Below, piece after piece: positions 7,092 to 15,076 of a DNA stretch of 31,214 bases. Under the pieces are notes generated by a model that saw only the letters and a list, made by a program, of their open reading frames with translations, did not search any database and was not told the origin of the DNA. Origin of the DNA: CAZNVG01 sp964576475 (GTDB taxonomy: Bacteria > Patescibacteriota > Saccharimonadia > Saccharimonadales > CAZNVG01). Made by a program: the position numbers and the translations under genes. The stretch is from positions 1-31,214 of the forward strand of contig CAZNVG010000011.1 in NCBI GenBank assembly GCA_964576475.1, written 5' to 3'. Numbering within the stretch: the first letter of the stretch is position 1; each line of letters starts with the position of its first letter.

Positions 7092-7100
7092 AGTCTAGCA
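7092..7100 (-). promoter_or_regulatory. Extended -10 promoter, leaderless
   Basis: TGC followed by TAGACT (7092-7097) on the minus strand, 6 bases before the ATG at 7085. Confidence 0.45.
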
Positions 7101-7115
7101 TGTAGAGTGAATCGA

Positions 7116-7619
7116 CTAGAAACTAACTCGATCACCTACTCGCAACGGAAACTCAGAGTTGTCTGATGTTTTCACTTCGAGCACGTACTTACTTGGTTTG
7201 TCTGGATAGAAAACCTGCGGATATGAGTCAGGCGAAATATTTTTCAGTGAAGAGATGATGGTTTTGTCTGCATCCAGCCAATAGATATCAATTGAAAAGC
7301 GCATATCCTTCATCCATATACCTTGATAGTCTTCGTTGTCTAGTACAAAAAGCATGGCGCGATTCGAAGGATAATCGTCTCTACCGCCTAGTCCGCGCGC
7401 ACGTTCCTGTGTCGTATCGGCAATATCTAGTTTACGTATGCATCGACCGGTAGGAGTAGAAGTACAACTAAATGCGAGGCGAGGCTGACGCCACACATAC
7501 AAGCCATACGAAATTGCAGCCAACACAAAAATGATTAGGCCGAGACTGAGAAGGCGATTAAATCGCTTACGCGCCAATACGGTCTTTGCGGTGTTTTCCT
7601 TTAGCGTTTTGTTCGACAT
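7116..7619 (-). CDS. DUF192 family membrane-anchored protein
   Basis: The 167-residue protein has a basic N-terminus, one membrane helix (about residues 24-42, LLSLGLIIFVLAAISYGLYVW) and an exported DUF192 domain: DTTQERARGLGGRDDYPSNRAMLFVLDNED, then IWMKDMRFSIDIYWLD and a final VLEV...LRVGDRVSF. DUF192 proteins are small beta-barrels of unknown function; this matches in length and motif order. The ATG at 7619 lies inside the end of rimK (53-base overlap); a TTG nearer the rimK stop is an alternative. Tight packing suggests cotranscription with the rimB-like and rimK genes. Confidence 0.85.
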   Translation of the reverse strand: MSNKTLKENTAKTVLARKRFNRLLSLGLIIFVLAAISYGLYVWRQPRLAFSCTSTPTGRCIRKLDIADTTQERARGLGGRDDYPSNRAMLFVLDNEDYQGIWMKDMRFSIDIYWLDADKTIISSLKNISPDSYPQVFYPDKPSKYVLEVKTSDNSEFPLRVGDRVSF

Positions 7620-8469
7620 ATTCAATAATCTTCGTGGCGACATCTCTGCCAGTTACTTTTTCAATTCCAAAGCCAGGGGATGAATTAACCTCTAACACTA
7701 ACGGTCCGCGCGCGCTTCGCATCATATCAACGCCACATATTGGTAGACCCATTGTACGTGCAGCCTTGAGTGCTGTTTTTCTCTCCTCATCAGTCAACTT
7801 CACTGCACTACCCTCTCCACCCTGATGAAGATTTGAGCGGAAATCATCGTCAAGGCTTTGTCGCTTCATGCTTGCAACTACCTTGCCACCGACTACAATT
7901 GCTCGTATGTCCTCACCAGCAGATTCGGCGACAAATTCTTGCACTAAGAAGTTCACACCTTCAACATAAAACGCCTGCATTACAGCTTGGGCTGCCTTTT
8001 TGGTTTCTGCCAAAACAACGCCATTGCCCTGCGTGCCTCGCACAACCTTAATGATAAGCGGCGTTCCACCCGCTTGCTCGATAACGTCCTCGAGATCTGT
8101 TGTTTCTCGTGCAAACACAGTCTTTGGAATTCCCACACCTGCGCGTGCCAATAACTGGACTGTACGCAGTTTGTCTCGGGAACGGTTAATAGCAATCGAG
8201 CTAGCAGTCGTATATACGCCTTGCATTTCAAATTGACGCAGAATGGCAGTACCGTAGCGAGTAATACTCTGGCCAATGCGCGGGATGATTACGTCAACGT
8301 CAGTGATATCCTCACCTTTGTAACGAACGACCGGCTTGCTCTTCTCTACTGTTACGTAGCATGCAGCGTGGTTTATAACCCGTACTTCATGTCCACGAAG
8401 CCGCGCGACTTCCTTAAGTCTACGAGTGCTGTAGTTTCCTGGTCCTTTAGATAGAATTATTATTCGCAT
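7567..8469 (-). CDS. rimK: RimK-like ATP-grasp glutamate ligase
   Basis: The 300-residue protein is full length for RimK, which adds glutamates to the C-terminus of ribosomal protein S6. Seen in order: an N-terminal preATP-grasp part with IIPRIGQSITRYGTAILRQFE, RSRDKLRTVQLLARAGVGIPKT, the ATP lid strand PLIIKVVRGTQGNGVVLAE, LVQEFV, the DIRAIVVGGKVVASMKR core and GVDMMRSARGPLVLEVNSSPGFGIE with the metal-binding E-x-N. The start has GGAGTGA 4 bases upstream and lies 4 bases past the stop of the protease gene, so the two are cotranscribed. Family members also make other amide bonds, so the substrate may not be S6. Confidence 0.9.
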   Translation of the reverse strand: MRIIILSKGPGNYSTRRLKEVARLRGHEVRVINHAACYVTVEKSKPVVRYKGEDITDVDVIIPRIGQSITRYGTAILRQFEMQGVYTTASSIAINRSRDKLRTVQLLARAGVGIPKTVFARETTDLEDVIEQAGGTPLIIKVVRGTQGNGVVLAETKKAAQAVMQAFYVEGVNFLVQEFVAESAGEDIRAIVVGGKVVASMKRQSLDDDFRSNLHQGGEGSAVKLTDEERKTALKAARTMGLPICGVDMMRSARGPLVLEVNSSPGFGIEKVTGRDVATKIIEYVEQNAKGKHRKDRIGA

Positions 8470-8473
8470 CTAT

Positions 8474-8953
8474 TCACTCCATATCTTCCTCATCCATAGG
8501 AGTACTGATGCCAAACTCTTTTTTGAGTTTCACTCTGTCTACTGAACTCTTTGAAGAATCAACGAGAAATCGATCTTTGAGCAGTTTGCGTCCGATTAAT
8601 ACAGGAAAAAAGTTATTACTGCGATCAGCAAGCGTAAATGAGGTGGTTACGACTTTTGGACCAAGTTTTATGCGCAAACGAATTTCAAAACGCTTCTCTT
8701 CCTTACCAAAAGAGTTCGTTACGCTTACTGTTTCGTATTCTGATGTTTCCATCTCATACTTAACAGGCGAGCAAGGGTGACCAAGCAGCTCAAATTTCAA
8801 TACTTTACTGCCGTTTTTCTCAACTTCTTTTATGCTCGAACAATGAATCGAAGACCGATAGGCGCCTGTGTCAATTTTTGCAGGTACCGCTGGAACTGTA
8901 TCGATGACGTCTATGAATTCTGCGCGTCCGATTACTACGTTGTATGTTGCCAT
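8474..8953 (-). CDS. RimB/COG4067-type retropepsin-like peptidase
   Basis: The 159-residue protein has the AKIDTGAYRSSIHCSSI motif, matching the D-T-G-A active site of the small retropepsin-like family long named 'ATP-dependent zinc protease' (Pfam Zn_protease, COG4067), and the closing FPVLIGRKLLKDRFLVDSSK strand. In other bacteria this family is commonly encoded next to rimK, and RimB trims glutamates added by RimK. Adjacency here (4-base gap) supports that pairing. The start has AAGGA 8 bases upstream. The protein lacks a signal peptide and should be cytoplasmic. Confidence 0.85.
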   Translation of the reverse strand: MATYNVVIGRAEFIDVIDTVPAVPAKIDTGAYRSSIHCSSIKEVEKNGSKVLKFELLGHPCSPVKYEMETSEYETVSVTNSFGKEEKRFEIRLRIKLGPKVVTTSFTLADRSNNFFPVLIGRKLLKDRFLVDSSKSSVDRVKLKKEFGISTPMDEEDME

Positions 8954-8979
8954 GTTCCCATCCTTCCCTTACGCTCATT

Positions 8980-9005
8980 AAAACAAAATAGTCCGTCGAG
9001 GACTA
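8980..9005 (-). terminator. Terminator after the double ATP-grasp operon
   Basis: A 6-bp stem TAGTCC/GGACTA (8989-8994, 9000-9005) with a 5-base loop, followed on the minus strand by ATTTTGTTTTA. A T-run also follows on the plus strand, so it could act both ways. It separates the ATP-grasp pair from the rimB-like gene. Confidence 0.6.
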
Positions 9006-9042
9006 CTTTTTTATCATCTATATTTTATAACTAATTTCATAA

Positions 9043-10314
9043 TTAGTCAACCACTACCGCCTTCACGCTTGACTCTATAAAGTCGACTGATTCGGCAAAC
9101 TCCTTCTCATCATTACTCTTAATGATTACTTCGAGTAGCGCCCCGCCGCCATGCTTAGCAAACTTGCATACCTGTCCCGGTACCGAGAGTAGCTTAAAAT
9201 AGTCTATGGTCGGCAGTTTCTCAACCGTATCTAGCCCTGTTATCTCCTGTAAATGACCTTCTCGCTCTGGGTAAATGCTATAGGCAGCGCACGAAGCAAT
9301 AAGTTCGCTCACAATCTCTGGTTTCTGACCTAGACGGACGAGAATATCATTCATAGAATGGTCAATTCCGTAGCTGGCTGCGTACATTGTCTGACGGAAA
9401 CGTCCGAGCCGCGGACCTAACTCTATGATTTTCCAGCCATTTTTAGTATGTACCAGCTCAACATGTGCTACAGAATATGCTAGTTCGACCGCCATAAGTG
9501 CTTTTCGGCATGCATCATTGGCGGCTGCAATTTCTTCGTCGCTTAATTCTGTTGGGATCCAACGCTTGTACAAGAAAAAATCATCTATTCCCATGCTTTT
9601 GGCAGGAAGATAGGCGACAGGAGGAGAGTAATAGCAATCACCATTCTCAAGTGCGAACGCATCAATAGAATAGAAGTCTCCTTCCATAAATTCCTCTACT
9701 ATAACTTCGGGGACTCCTAATCGCTCCTCACGTTCGTATATGTCACCAATCGTCGTAAAAACTTTATCAAGTGCCACTTCGAGCTCTTGTCTTGTGTGAC
9801 AGCTTTGTATAAGCATGCTCGACACAAGACTAGTTGGTTTCACAATTACTGGATAACTTATCGAAGCTTCTATAGCATCGACAGTTTCAGGCTGTGCATC
9901 AGAAACCTGTATATGTGCGGGAGTTATCTCTGGGAATTTTGTCGCAAAAGCTTGGCGCATTAATTTCTTGTCAGTCGAAGCCTGCAAAGCCGCAACACTT
10001 GGTACGCATAGATCATCGGGAAGAACTGGTAATATTTTTCGTAAGTACTGAATGTGCTTATCGCCTCGACATATAACGCCCGCTATGTCATTCGCAAAAG
10101 GCTCAAGTGTCTGCCTCATTGTAGCTTCATCGTCGAAATCACAGGGCAGTATGCGGATGACTACTTCAGGGTGACCGACAGATTCATACTTTTCGGGAGT
10201 GCGTGTGAGCACAAGTATTTCTAAGTCAGCAAACTGCGGACGCTTCTTCAGCTCGACGACACTCTCCAGAATTGAGTTGGTGTATAAGTTGACGACAAGT
10301 AACTGCTTAGGCAT
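9043..10314 (-). CDS. ATP-grasp carboxylate-amine ligase
   Basis: The 423-residue protein has an N-terminal Rossmann-like domain (MPKQLLVVNLYTNS...) and an ATP-grasp core: ASTDKKLMRQAFATKFPEITPA, SYPVIVKPTSLVSSMLIQSC, VPEVIVEEFMEGDFYSIDAF and WKIIELGPRLGRFRQ, whose E-x-x-x-R near the metal site is typical of the PurK/carbamoyl-like branch. A further about 100 residues form a C-terminal lid domain. These enzymes join a carboxylate to an amine through an acyl phosphate. The true start is ATG 10314, overlapping the upstream ATP-grasp stop by 8 bases (translational coupling); the longer frame lies within that gene. Substrates are unknown. Confidence 0.8.
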   Translation of the reverse strand: MPKQLLVVNLYTNSILESVVELKKRPQFADLEILVLTRTPEKYESVGHPEVVIRILPCDFDDEATMRQTLEPFANDIAGVICRGDKHIQYLRKILPVLPDDLCVPSVAALQASTDKKLMRQAFATKFPEITPAHIQVSDAQPETVDAIEASISYPVIVKPTSLVSSMLIQSCHTRQELEVALDKVFTTIGDIYEREERLGVPEVIVEEFMEGDFYSIDAFALENGDCYYSPPVAYLPAKSMGIDDFFLYKRWIPTELSDEEIAAANDACRKALMAVELAYSVAHVELVHTKNGWKIIELGPRLGRFRQTMYAASYGIDHSMNDILVRLGQKPEIVSELIASCAAYSIYPEREGHLQEITGLDTVEKLPTIDYFKLLSVPGQVCKFAKHGGGALLEVIIKSNDEKEFAESVDFIESSVKAVVVD

Positions 10315-11239
10315 AACTTCTCTCAATCCAGTCGAGAAATATCTTATGAAGTTGCCTCGGGGTTCCCTCTGATGGAAATACATGTAACCCAAATGACGGA
10401 GTAGCATTGATTTCGAGTAGCCAAAAGTCATCACCCGTGCCCATGAAGTCGACCCCTGCCATAGGGATTTCGAGTGACTTTAATAGGCGAATGGCGGACT
10501 CGACGATGTTACTTGGAACTTTATCTGTTACATCAATAGCTTCGCCGCCAGTGCCAATATTAGCCGTCCCTACAACCACTCTTTCCTCGCCTGCAGCAGG
10601 TACTTCGTTCACCTGCTCACCAAGAAAACGTTTCGCCGCCTCAATATCGATAATGTTTCGCTTGGCTTTGTAATCTTTAGCGCGATCTGGTGATTGATTC
10701 TCTGCGTTTATTAGCTCCAGCACTGAATGCACACCATCCCCCTTAACGGAAGCGGGCTGACGGATTGCTGCCGCCTCTAGTTTGTAGTCAATAAACAGTA
10801 GTCTGTAATCATCGCCGGCGACGTGCTCCTGTGCAAGAACTCGCATGGAAAATTCTTCGGCAGTTTTGATAGCTTTTTGTGCTTCTTCCAGAGTGGAGAC
10901 ATTGACGGTCACACCATTGCCATGCGCAGAATCAAGCGGCTTTATAACAATACGTTTATAACGCTCGATAAATGCTTCTAATTTGTCTGTTTCTGAACAG
11001 TCAAGAGTTGCCGGGATTCGCACATCTACCTCTTCCGCTAATCGGTAGATTGCAAGTTTGTTGTCCGCAAGCCGCAATCCTACAGCTGGAGTAAGTGGTG
11101 TCAATGAGCTTTGCATGATAAGACTCTTACCGTTCGGTAGATGATAGCGCAGCACGCCATTTTCTTCATCAATGACGTCAACACGCCACCCTCGGCTTTC
11201 GGCTTCGTCTTTCAGTAATGTGTTTGTAATTTTCAGCAT
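10307..11239 (-). CDS. ATP-grasp ligase, cyanophycin-synthetase/GshF-like
   Basis: The 310-residue protein is a single ATP-grasp module: VRIPATLDC, RYKRIVIKPLDSAHGNGVTVNV, RVLAQEHVAGDDYRLLFIDYKLEAAAIRQPASVKGDGVHSVLELI, and GVDFMGTGDDFWLLEINATPSFGLHVFPSEG with the E-x-N metal ligands. The D-Y-R-L-L...R-x-P-A-x-V-x-G-D-G block is shared with the ATP-grasp half of cyanophycin synthetase and bifunctional glutathione synthetase, but the Mur-ligase or GCS half is absent. It probably makes a peptide-like amide bond with an amino acid. It is coupled to the next ligase. A -10 box ends 7 bases before the ATG. Confidence 0.85.
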   Translation of the reverse strand: MLKITNTLLKDEAESRGWRVDVIDEENGVLRYHLPNGKSLIMQSSLTPLTPAVGLRLADNKLAIYRLAEEVDVRIPATLDCSETDKLEAFIERYKRIVIKPLDSAHGNGVTVNVSTLEEAQKAIKTAEEFSMRVLAQEHVAGDDYRLLFIDYKLEAAAIRQPASVKGDGVHSVLELINAENQSPDRAKDYKAKRNIIDIEAAKRFLGEQVNEVPAAGEERVVVGTANIGTGGEAIDVTDKVPSNIVESAIRLLKSLEIPMAGVDFMGTGDDFWLLEINATPSFGLHVFPSEGTPRQLHKIFLDWIERSYA

Positions 11240-11246
11240 AGGTTAG

Positions 11247-11252
11247 ATTGTA
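11247..11252 (-). promoter_or_regulatory. -10 box of the ATP-grasp pair
   Basis: TACAAT on the minus strand ends 7 bases before the ATG at 11239; no Shine-Dalgarno. The -35 is weak. Confidence 0.45.
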
Positions 11253-11279
11253 AGGCTAGGTTCAACTTTTTACTACTCC

Positions 11280-11993
11280 CTATACATTGGCGTCCAATTC
11301 GCGAAGCGCATCAAGTAGTCGTCGACGAACATCTGCAGCATAGGGATTACTTGATTGAATGGTGTTAAATAGCTCATCCGAGTGGTGTTTTTCAAGCTCA
11401 GCCAGATCAACTAGTTTTTGGTACGAAGGCGTCATTATTTCCTCTGGTTTCACGCCAATGCGATCAAGACCGCGAGCCACAAAGAAGGTCAATGCGTGAA
11501 GCTCGGCCATGAGCTTGTCGTGCTGATCGGCGGACATCTCTCGCACAACCAACCCAAGACCACTTAGGCATTTCACGATGCCAGGTAGTGCATCCGCAGA
11601 AGATAACTCTGGGCATAGGATTACATCATGACCAACGAGCGAATCGCTTGCAGACTGCGGGCCAAAAAGTGGATGTAACGAAACATATGGTTGCTTGGCC
11701 ATATGTTGCCGAAAGATACGATGAGGTTCTATTTTTACAGACGAGATGTCTACTACAATTGTCTTTTCACCGAGAAGTGGCTTGAGCGAGTTCAACACCG
11801 ACACATACGACGAAACCGGCACGCACAGCAGTACATAATCACAGCTCGCGACCTGCGCAAGATCCGTGCTCCATTTTCTATCCACAGCAGCCTTGGTGTC
11901 ATATGCTTTTATTTCAGCAACCTTTGACAGTTTCTCCGCAGCAAAACTTCCAAAACTTCCCATGCCAATAATTCCGACTGATGTAGTGTGCAT
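11280..11993 (-). CDS. Prephenate dehydrogenase-like protein (TyrA family)
   Basis: The 237-residue protein starts with SVGIIGMGSFGSFAAEKL, the G-x-G-x-x-G NAD(P) fingerprint, followed by CDYVLLCVPVSSYVSVL, TIVVDISSVKIEP and SLHPLFGPQSASDS, the H-P-x-F-G-P signature of prephenate/arogenate dehydrogenases, then a helical domain with a D-Q-H-D-K-L-M-A-E-L-H-A-L-T stretch. It is shorter than typical TyrA (about 280). TyrA makes 4-hydroxyphenylpyruvate for tyrosine. No shikimate gene is in the window, so its substrate here may be a related alpha-keto or hydroxy acid. It sits upstream of the ATP-grasp pair but has its own and a separate downstream promoter between them. Confidence 0.8.
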   Translation of the reverse strand: MHTTSVGIIGMGSFGSFAAEKLSKVAEIKAYDTKAAVDRKWSTDLAQVASCDYVLLCVPVSSYVSVLNSLKPLLGEKTIVVDISSVKIEPHRIFRQHMAKQPYVSLHPLFGPQSASDSLVGHDVILCPELSSADALPGIVKCLSGLGLVVREMSADQHDKLMAELHALTFFVARGLDRIGVKPEEIMTPSYQKLVDLAELEKHHSDELFNTIQSSNPYAADVRRRLLDALRELDANV

Positions 11994-11999
11994 GGAATA

Positions 12000-12008
12000 A
12001 TACTAACA
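12000..12008 (-). promoter_or_regulatory. Extended -10 promoter of the TyrA-like gene
   Basis: TGT followed by TAGTAT (12000-12005) on the minus strand, 6 bases before the ATG at 11993; leaderless by the same geometry as its neighbours. Confidence 0.45.
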
Positions 12009-12032
12009 GTAGTGCTAACTCCTAACCATAAG

Positions 12033-12041
12033 TGTTATGAT
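12033..12041 (+). promoter_or_regulatory. Extended -10 promoter of the exported 627-aa protein
   Basis: TGT followed by TATGAT (12036-12041). Unlike most neighbours it lies 23 bases before the ATG at 12065, with CAGGAA as a ribosome binding site in the short leader. Confidence 0.5.
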
Positions 12042-12064
12042 AGAAGCCTAAACAGGAATATTCT

Positions 12065-13948
12065 ATGGACGATAACACAAACGACTCAGACTCGCCGATT
12101 AAACCTACGCCAGCGCAATCATTCGCTCCCGATGTAGCACGCCCAACCACAGAAACTCCGCAGCCAGTTATGCCTGCGCCACAGCAAGCAACGCAACCAG
12201 AAACTGTCCCTGAACCACCAGCGCCGCTTTTGCCAGAAACTGCCATCCCACAGGTGCCGCAAACACAACCTAAAAAATCAAAGAAGAAATTGATTATCAT
12301 TGCCCTTCTCGTCGCACTGATACTGGGAGGTATTGTCGGCGGAATTCTTGTTGCTACCAAAAAAGAAGCAGTAGAGACGCAGCCTGCACCTGCTGCACCA
12401 ATTCCTGATGAGCAGCTTCCAGACGCTGATCCATCCGCGCTTGATCTTCGCGGCAAGGACAAAGTAGTCGACGACAGAACATGGCTCGCCAAGCCAACTA
12501 AGGTCGAAGGATACCAATTCTTTGCGAATCTTAGTGATTTCGACAAAGAGAATACCATCTATGCAAAGGTAGGCAGCCTAAAAGACGGCCGTGAATTTAT
12601 ACAGGCAACTATTCTTCCAGAAGGACCGGGACAGCCATATGTTGGCTTGTTCATTGCAACAAGTAAAACCGAAGCTAGTTTGCTCGCAAAGCACTCGTCA
12701 ACTATGTACTACGATGGTAAATATGCCGGGCCCGATCTTGCCAGTTCCATAAAAGTAGACAACGCAATCACCTATAAAGAGATATCTGAGCAAAAGACAA
12801 TTCAATATAAGAAGGCTCCGATGGTTCTGAGTTCATATTCTGAAACCTCCGTTGTTTGGGACGATTCGAGTGAAAGAAACGAATACAGCCCTCAGTACCA
12901 GTTTTTGGAATCAAACGACTACGGACATTTTGAAAAAGTGATCAACAAAGATAAAGACCAATACAAGCTTTTGCAATACCGCCTTACGACTTGGGATGGC
13001 CGGCACCTGCTCTATCAGTTAACTTCTCCAGCAGCAGAACCTAAAGCCGACGAGATCACCCTAAGCGACGGGAAGAAAGCTTCGGACGACTACGGCACAT
13101 TTGCATCAGGCTGTGGACTTGGCAAGCAGTACACAATCCTTGATAGCGACCCTGAGAATTTGAAAGAAGCTGGAAAAGGTCCTGGGGGAATTACTTACTA
13201 CACATTCTATGATACGAGCAAGAGTGACCACCCTTTACTCGGTGACTTTTACGATGACTACAACTACGAGGGCAAAGAAAACCCTGATAGCTACGAAACG
13301 TTCATAGCCAAAAAACCTATCCTTCTCTATCGAAACGATCTCAAGGAATTGACTGCAATTTACCGATCGGAATATGCACCACAAGGTGGTTGCGGTAAGC
13401 CTGTTGTCTACCTGTATCCAAAACAACCAACGCAAGTAAATGTCACCGTTGATGCAGACGTTCTCATATCAGAACCTGCATACAACACAGGCTGGAGCGC
13501 TACGGCACAACCAAACGGATCACTCACAGTTTCGGGCAAACCGTATGACTCACTCTTCTGGGAAGGCATTGGGCATGGACCGTACCCAGACATTGCAGGT
13601 AAAGGTTTTGTTGTTTCTCAAGGCTCACTTCAGCGAACCCTGGTCGATCACCTGACCAAACTAGGTCTCAACCAAAAAGAACGTGCTGATTTCCTGGATT
13701 TCTGGTCTCCTCGGATGCCTAGCACCCCGTTTGTACGACTAACCTGGCTTGGCACGCGTGATATGGATCAGCTAGCACCACTTCACGTTACACCGTCTCC
13801 CGATACAAGAATACGAGTCTTCCTTGACTTTGAAGGACTACAAAAACCGATCAACCTGCAACCACAACGACTTAGCGCACCAGCTCGCCAAGGTTTCACG
13901 GTCGTGGAATGGGGTGGTCTTATCCGCGGCAAACTAGTCGGAAACTAG
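12065..13948 (+). CDS. Large exported membrane-anchored protein, unknown family
   Basis: The 627-residue protein has a Pro/Thr-rich cytoplasmic head (about 1-70), a KKSKKK stop-transfer signal and one membrane helix (about 77-97), then a large extracytoplasmic region. The C-terminal 190 residues start at GCGKPVVYLYPK and contain NTGWSATAQPNGSL, YDSLFWEG, KGFVVSQG and GFTVVEWGG. I recall the K-P-V-x-Y-L-Y-P...L-F-W-E-G...F-T-V-V-E-W-G-G pattern from a widespread uncharacterised family of secreted proteins; no activity is known to me. Two Cys (about residues 350 and 440) could be bridged. The stop codon shares the palindrome CTAG with the stop of dnaJ on the other strand. Confidence 0.8.
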   Translation: MDDNTNDSDSPIKPTPAQSFAPDVARPTTETPQPVMPAPQQATQPETVPEPPAPLLPETAIPQVPQTQPKKSKKKLIIIALLVALILGGIVGGILVATKKEAVETQPAPAAPIPDEQLPDADPSALDLRGKDKVVDDRTWLAKPTKVEGYQFFANLSDFDKENTIYAKVGSLKDGREFIQATILPEGPGQPYVGLFIATSKTEASLLAKHSSTMYYDGKYAGPDLASSIKVDNAITYKEISEQKTIQYKKAPMVLSSYSETSVVWDDSSERNEYSPQYQFLESNDYGHFEKVINKDKDQYKLLQYRLTTWDGRHLLYQLTSPAAEPKADEITLSDGKKASDDYGTFASGCGLGKQYTILDSDPENLKEAGKGPGGITYYTFYDTSKSDHPLLGDFYDDYNYEGKENPDSYETFIAKKPILLYRNDLKELTAIYRSEYAPQGGCGKPVVYLYPKQPTQVNVTVDADVLISEPAYNTGWSATAQPNGSLTVSGKPYDSLFWEGIGHGPYPDIAGKGFVVSQGSLQRTLVDHLTKLGLNQKERADFLDFWSPRMPSTPFVRLTWLGTRDMDQLAPLHVTPSPDTRIRVFLDFEGLQKPINLQPQRLSAPARQGFTVVEWGGLIRGKLVGN

Positions 13949-15072
13949 CGTCCAAAAATATTCTTTTTACCACTGTCTTTTTGAAACTCTTCAAGTAACT
14001 CTTTTTGACGCTTTGTCAGTTTCTTCGGTGTCTCTACGACAATGGTTACTATATGTGAACCTCGAGTTGAGCCTTTGAGGTGCGGCACGCCATGTGAGGC
14101 CAATTTAAAATCTGTACCGCTCTGCGTACCAGCAGGTACTTTCATAGTCACCTTGCCATCGACCGTCTCTACATCAATCTCCGCACCAAGCGCAGCCTGA
14201 ACAAAATCTACTACTTCGGTAGATAGAATTAGGTCGCCCTCACGAGTAAACTTCTTATGTGCCTTAACGTGAATCACGACATACAAATCACCCTTAGGGC
14301 CGTTTGCAACAGCTTCGCCACGCTCATGTAGACGAATCGTCGCGCCATCATCAATACCTGCTGGTATCTTAAGCTTCACGTCCTGAGAGGTGCGTTCAGT
14401 ACCCTTGCCTCCGCAGACCGAGCAGAGTTTCTCTGGCATTTTGCCATTACCCTTACAGGTCGGACAAATGCCAGCCTGTTGTATCTGACCAAATACTGTA
14501 CGATGCACCTGCATAACTTGCCCGCTACCCTTGCAGGTATCGCAAGTTTTCAACTCATACCCAGGCTCAACGGTATCGCCATTACAGTGAGAACAGACAT
14601 CATCAATCATCATGCGCAGTTCGCGCTCAGTTCCGAAAATAGCTTCTTCGAAGGTTAGCGTAATTTCTGTCTGCACGTCTCGGCCGCGACTGGCACGTCT
14701 TCCTCGTTGTCCGCCGCCCGAAAAGCCGGCTCCTCCACCGCCACCGAAGAAACTTTCAAATATGTCGCCAAGGCCTAGGTCTCCAAAGTCAAAATGTACA
14801 TTCTCGCCGCCAAAACCTCCGTAGCCAGCACCTGGCCCATCGCTAGCAGCACTTGATCCTACGCCAGCGTGTCCAAACTGGTCATAGCGCTGACGCTTCT
14901 TGTCATCTTTGAGGACTTCGTAGGCCTCGTTTACTTCCTTAAACTTAGTCTCGTCGCCACCTTCCTTGTCGGGATGATGCTGAACAGCCAATCGTCGAAA
15001 GGCTTTTTTGATTTCGTCAGGTGACGCGCCTTTAGACACTCCTAATACTTCATAATAATCTCGCTTGCTCAT
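13945..15072 (-). CDS. dnaJ: Chaperone DnaJ (type I)
   Basis: The 375-residue protein has a J domain with the HPD motif (AVQHHPDKEGG), a Gly/Phe-rich linker (about 75-125), four C-x-x-C-x-G-x-G zinc repeats (CSHCNGDT, CDTCKGSG, CPTCKGNG, CSVCGGKG; the first ends G-D-T instead of G-x-G) and the C-terminal substrate-binding domain. It delivers unfolded clients to DnaK and stimulates its ATPase. The start has GAGGTGA a few bases upstream that overlaps the stop of the VKOR gene, so the pair is cotranscribed from the CIRCE-bearing promoter, away from dnaK. Confidence 0.97.
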   Translation of the reverse strand: MSKRDYYEVLGVSKGASPDEIKKAFRRLAVQHHPDKEGGDETKFKEVNEAYEVLKDDKKRQRYDQFGHAGVGSSAASDGPGAGYGGFGGENVHFDFGDLGLGDIFESFFGGGGGAGFSGGGQRGRRASRGRDVQTEITLTFEEAIFGTERELRMMIDDVCSHCNGDTVEPGYELKTCDTCKGSGQVMQVHRTVFGQIQQAGICPTCKGNGKMPEKLCSVCGGKGTERTSQDVKLKIPAGIDDGATIRLHERGEAVANGPKGDLYVVIHVKAHKKFTREGDLILSTEVVDFVQAALGAEIDVETVDGKVTMKVPAGTQSGTDFKLASHGVPHLKGSTRGSHIVTIVVETPKKLTKRQKELLEEFQKDSGKKNIFGR

Positions 15073-15076
15073 CTCA

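Noticed and set aside
12008..12018. TTAGCACTA half-site resembling CIRCE near the TyrA-like promoter
   Set aside because: No second arm lies at the 9-base spacing on either side.
12022..12558. Long minus-strand frame rich in Ser, Gly and Cys
   Set aside because: It is the reverse complement of the Pro/Thr-rich head of the exported protein; its composition is an artefact and no start signal fits.
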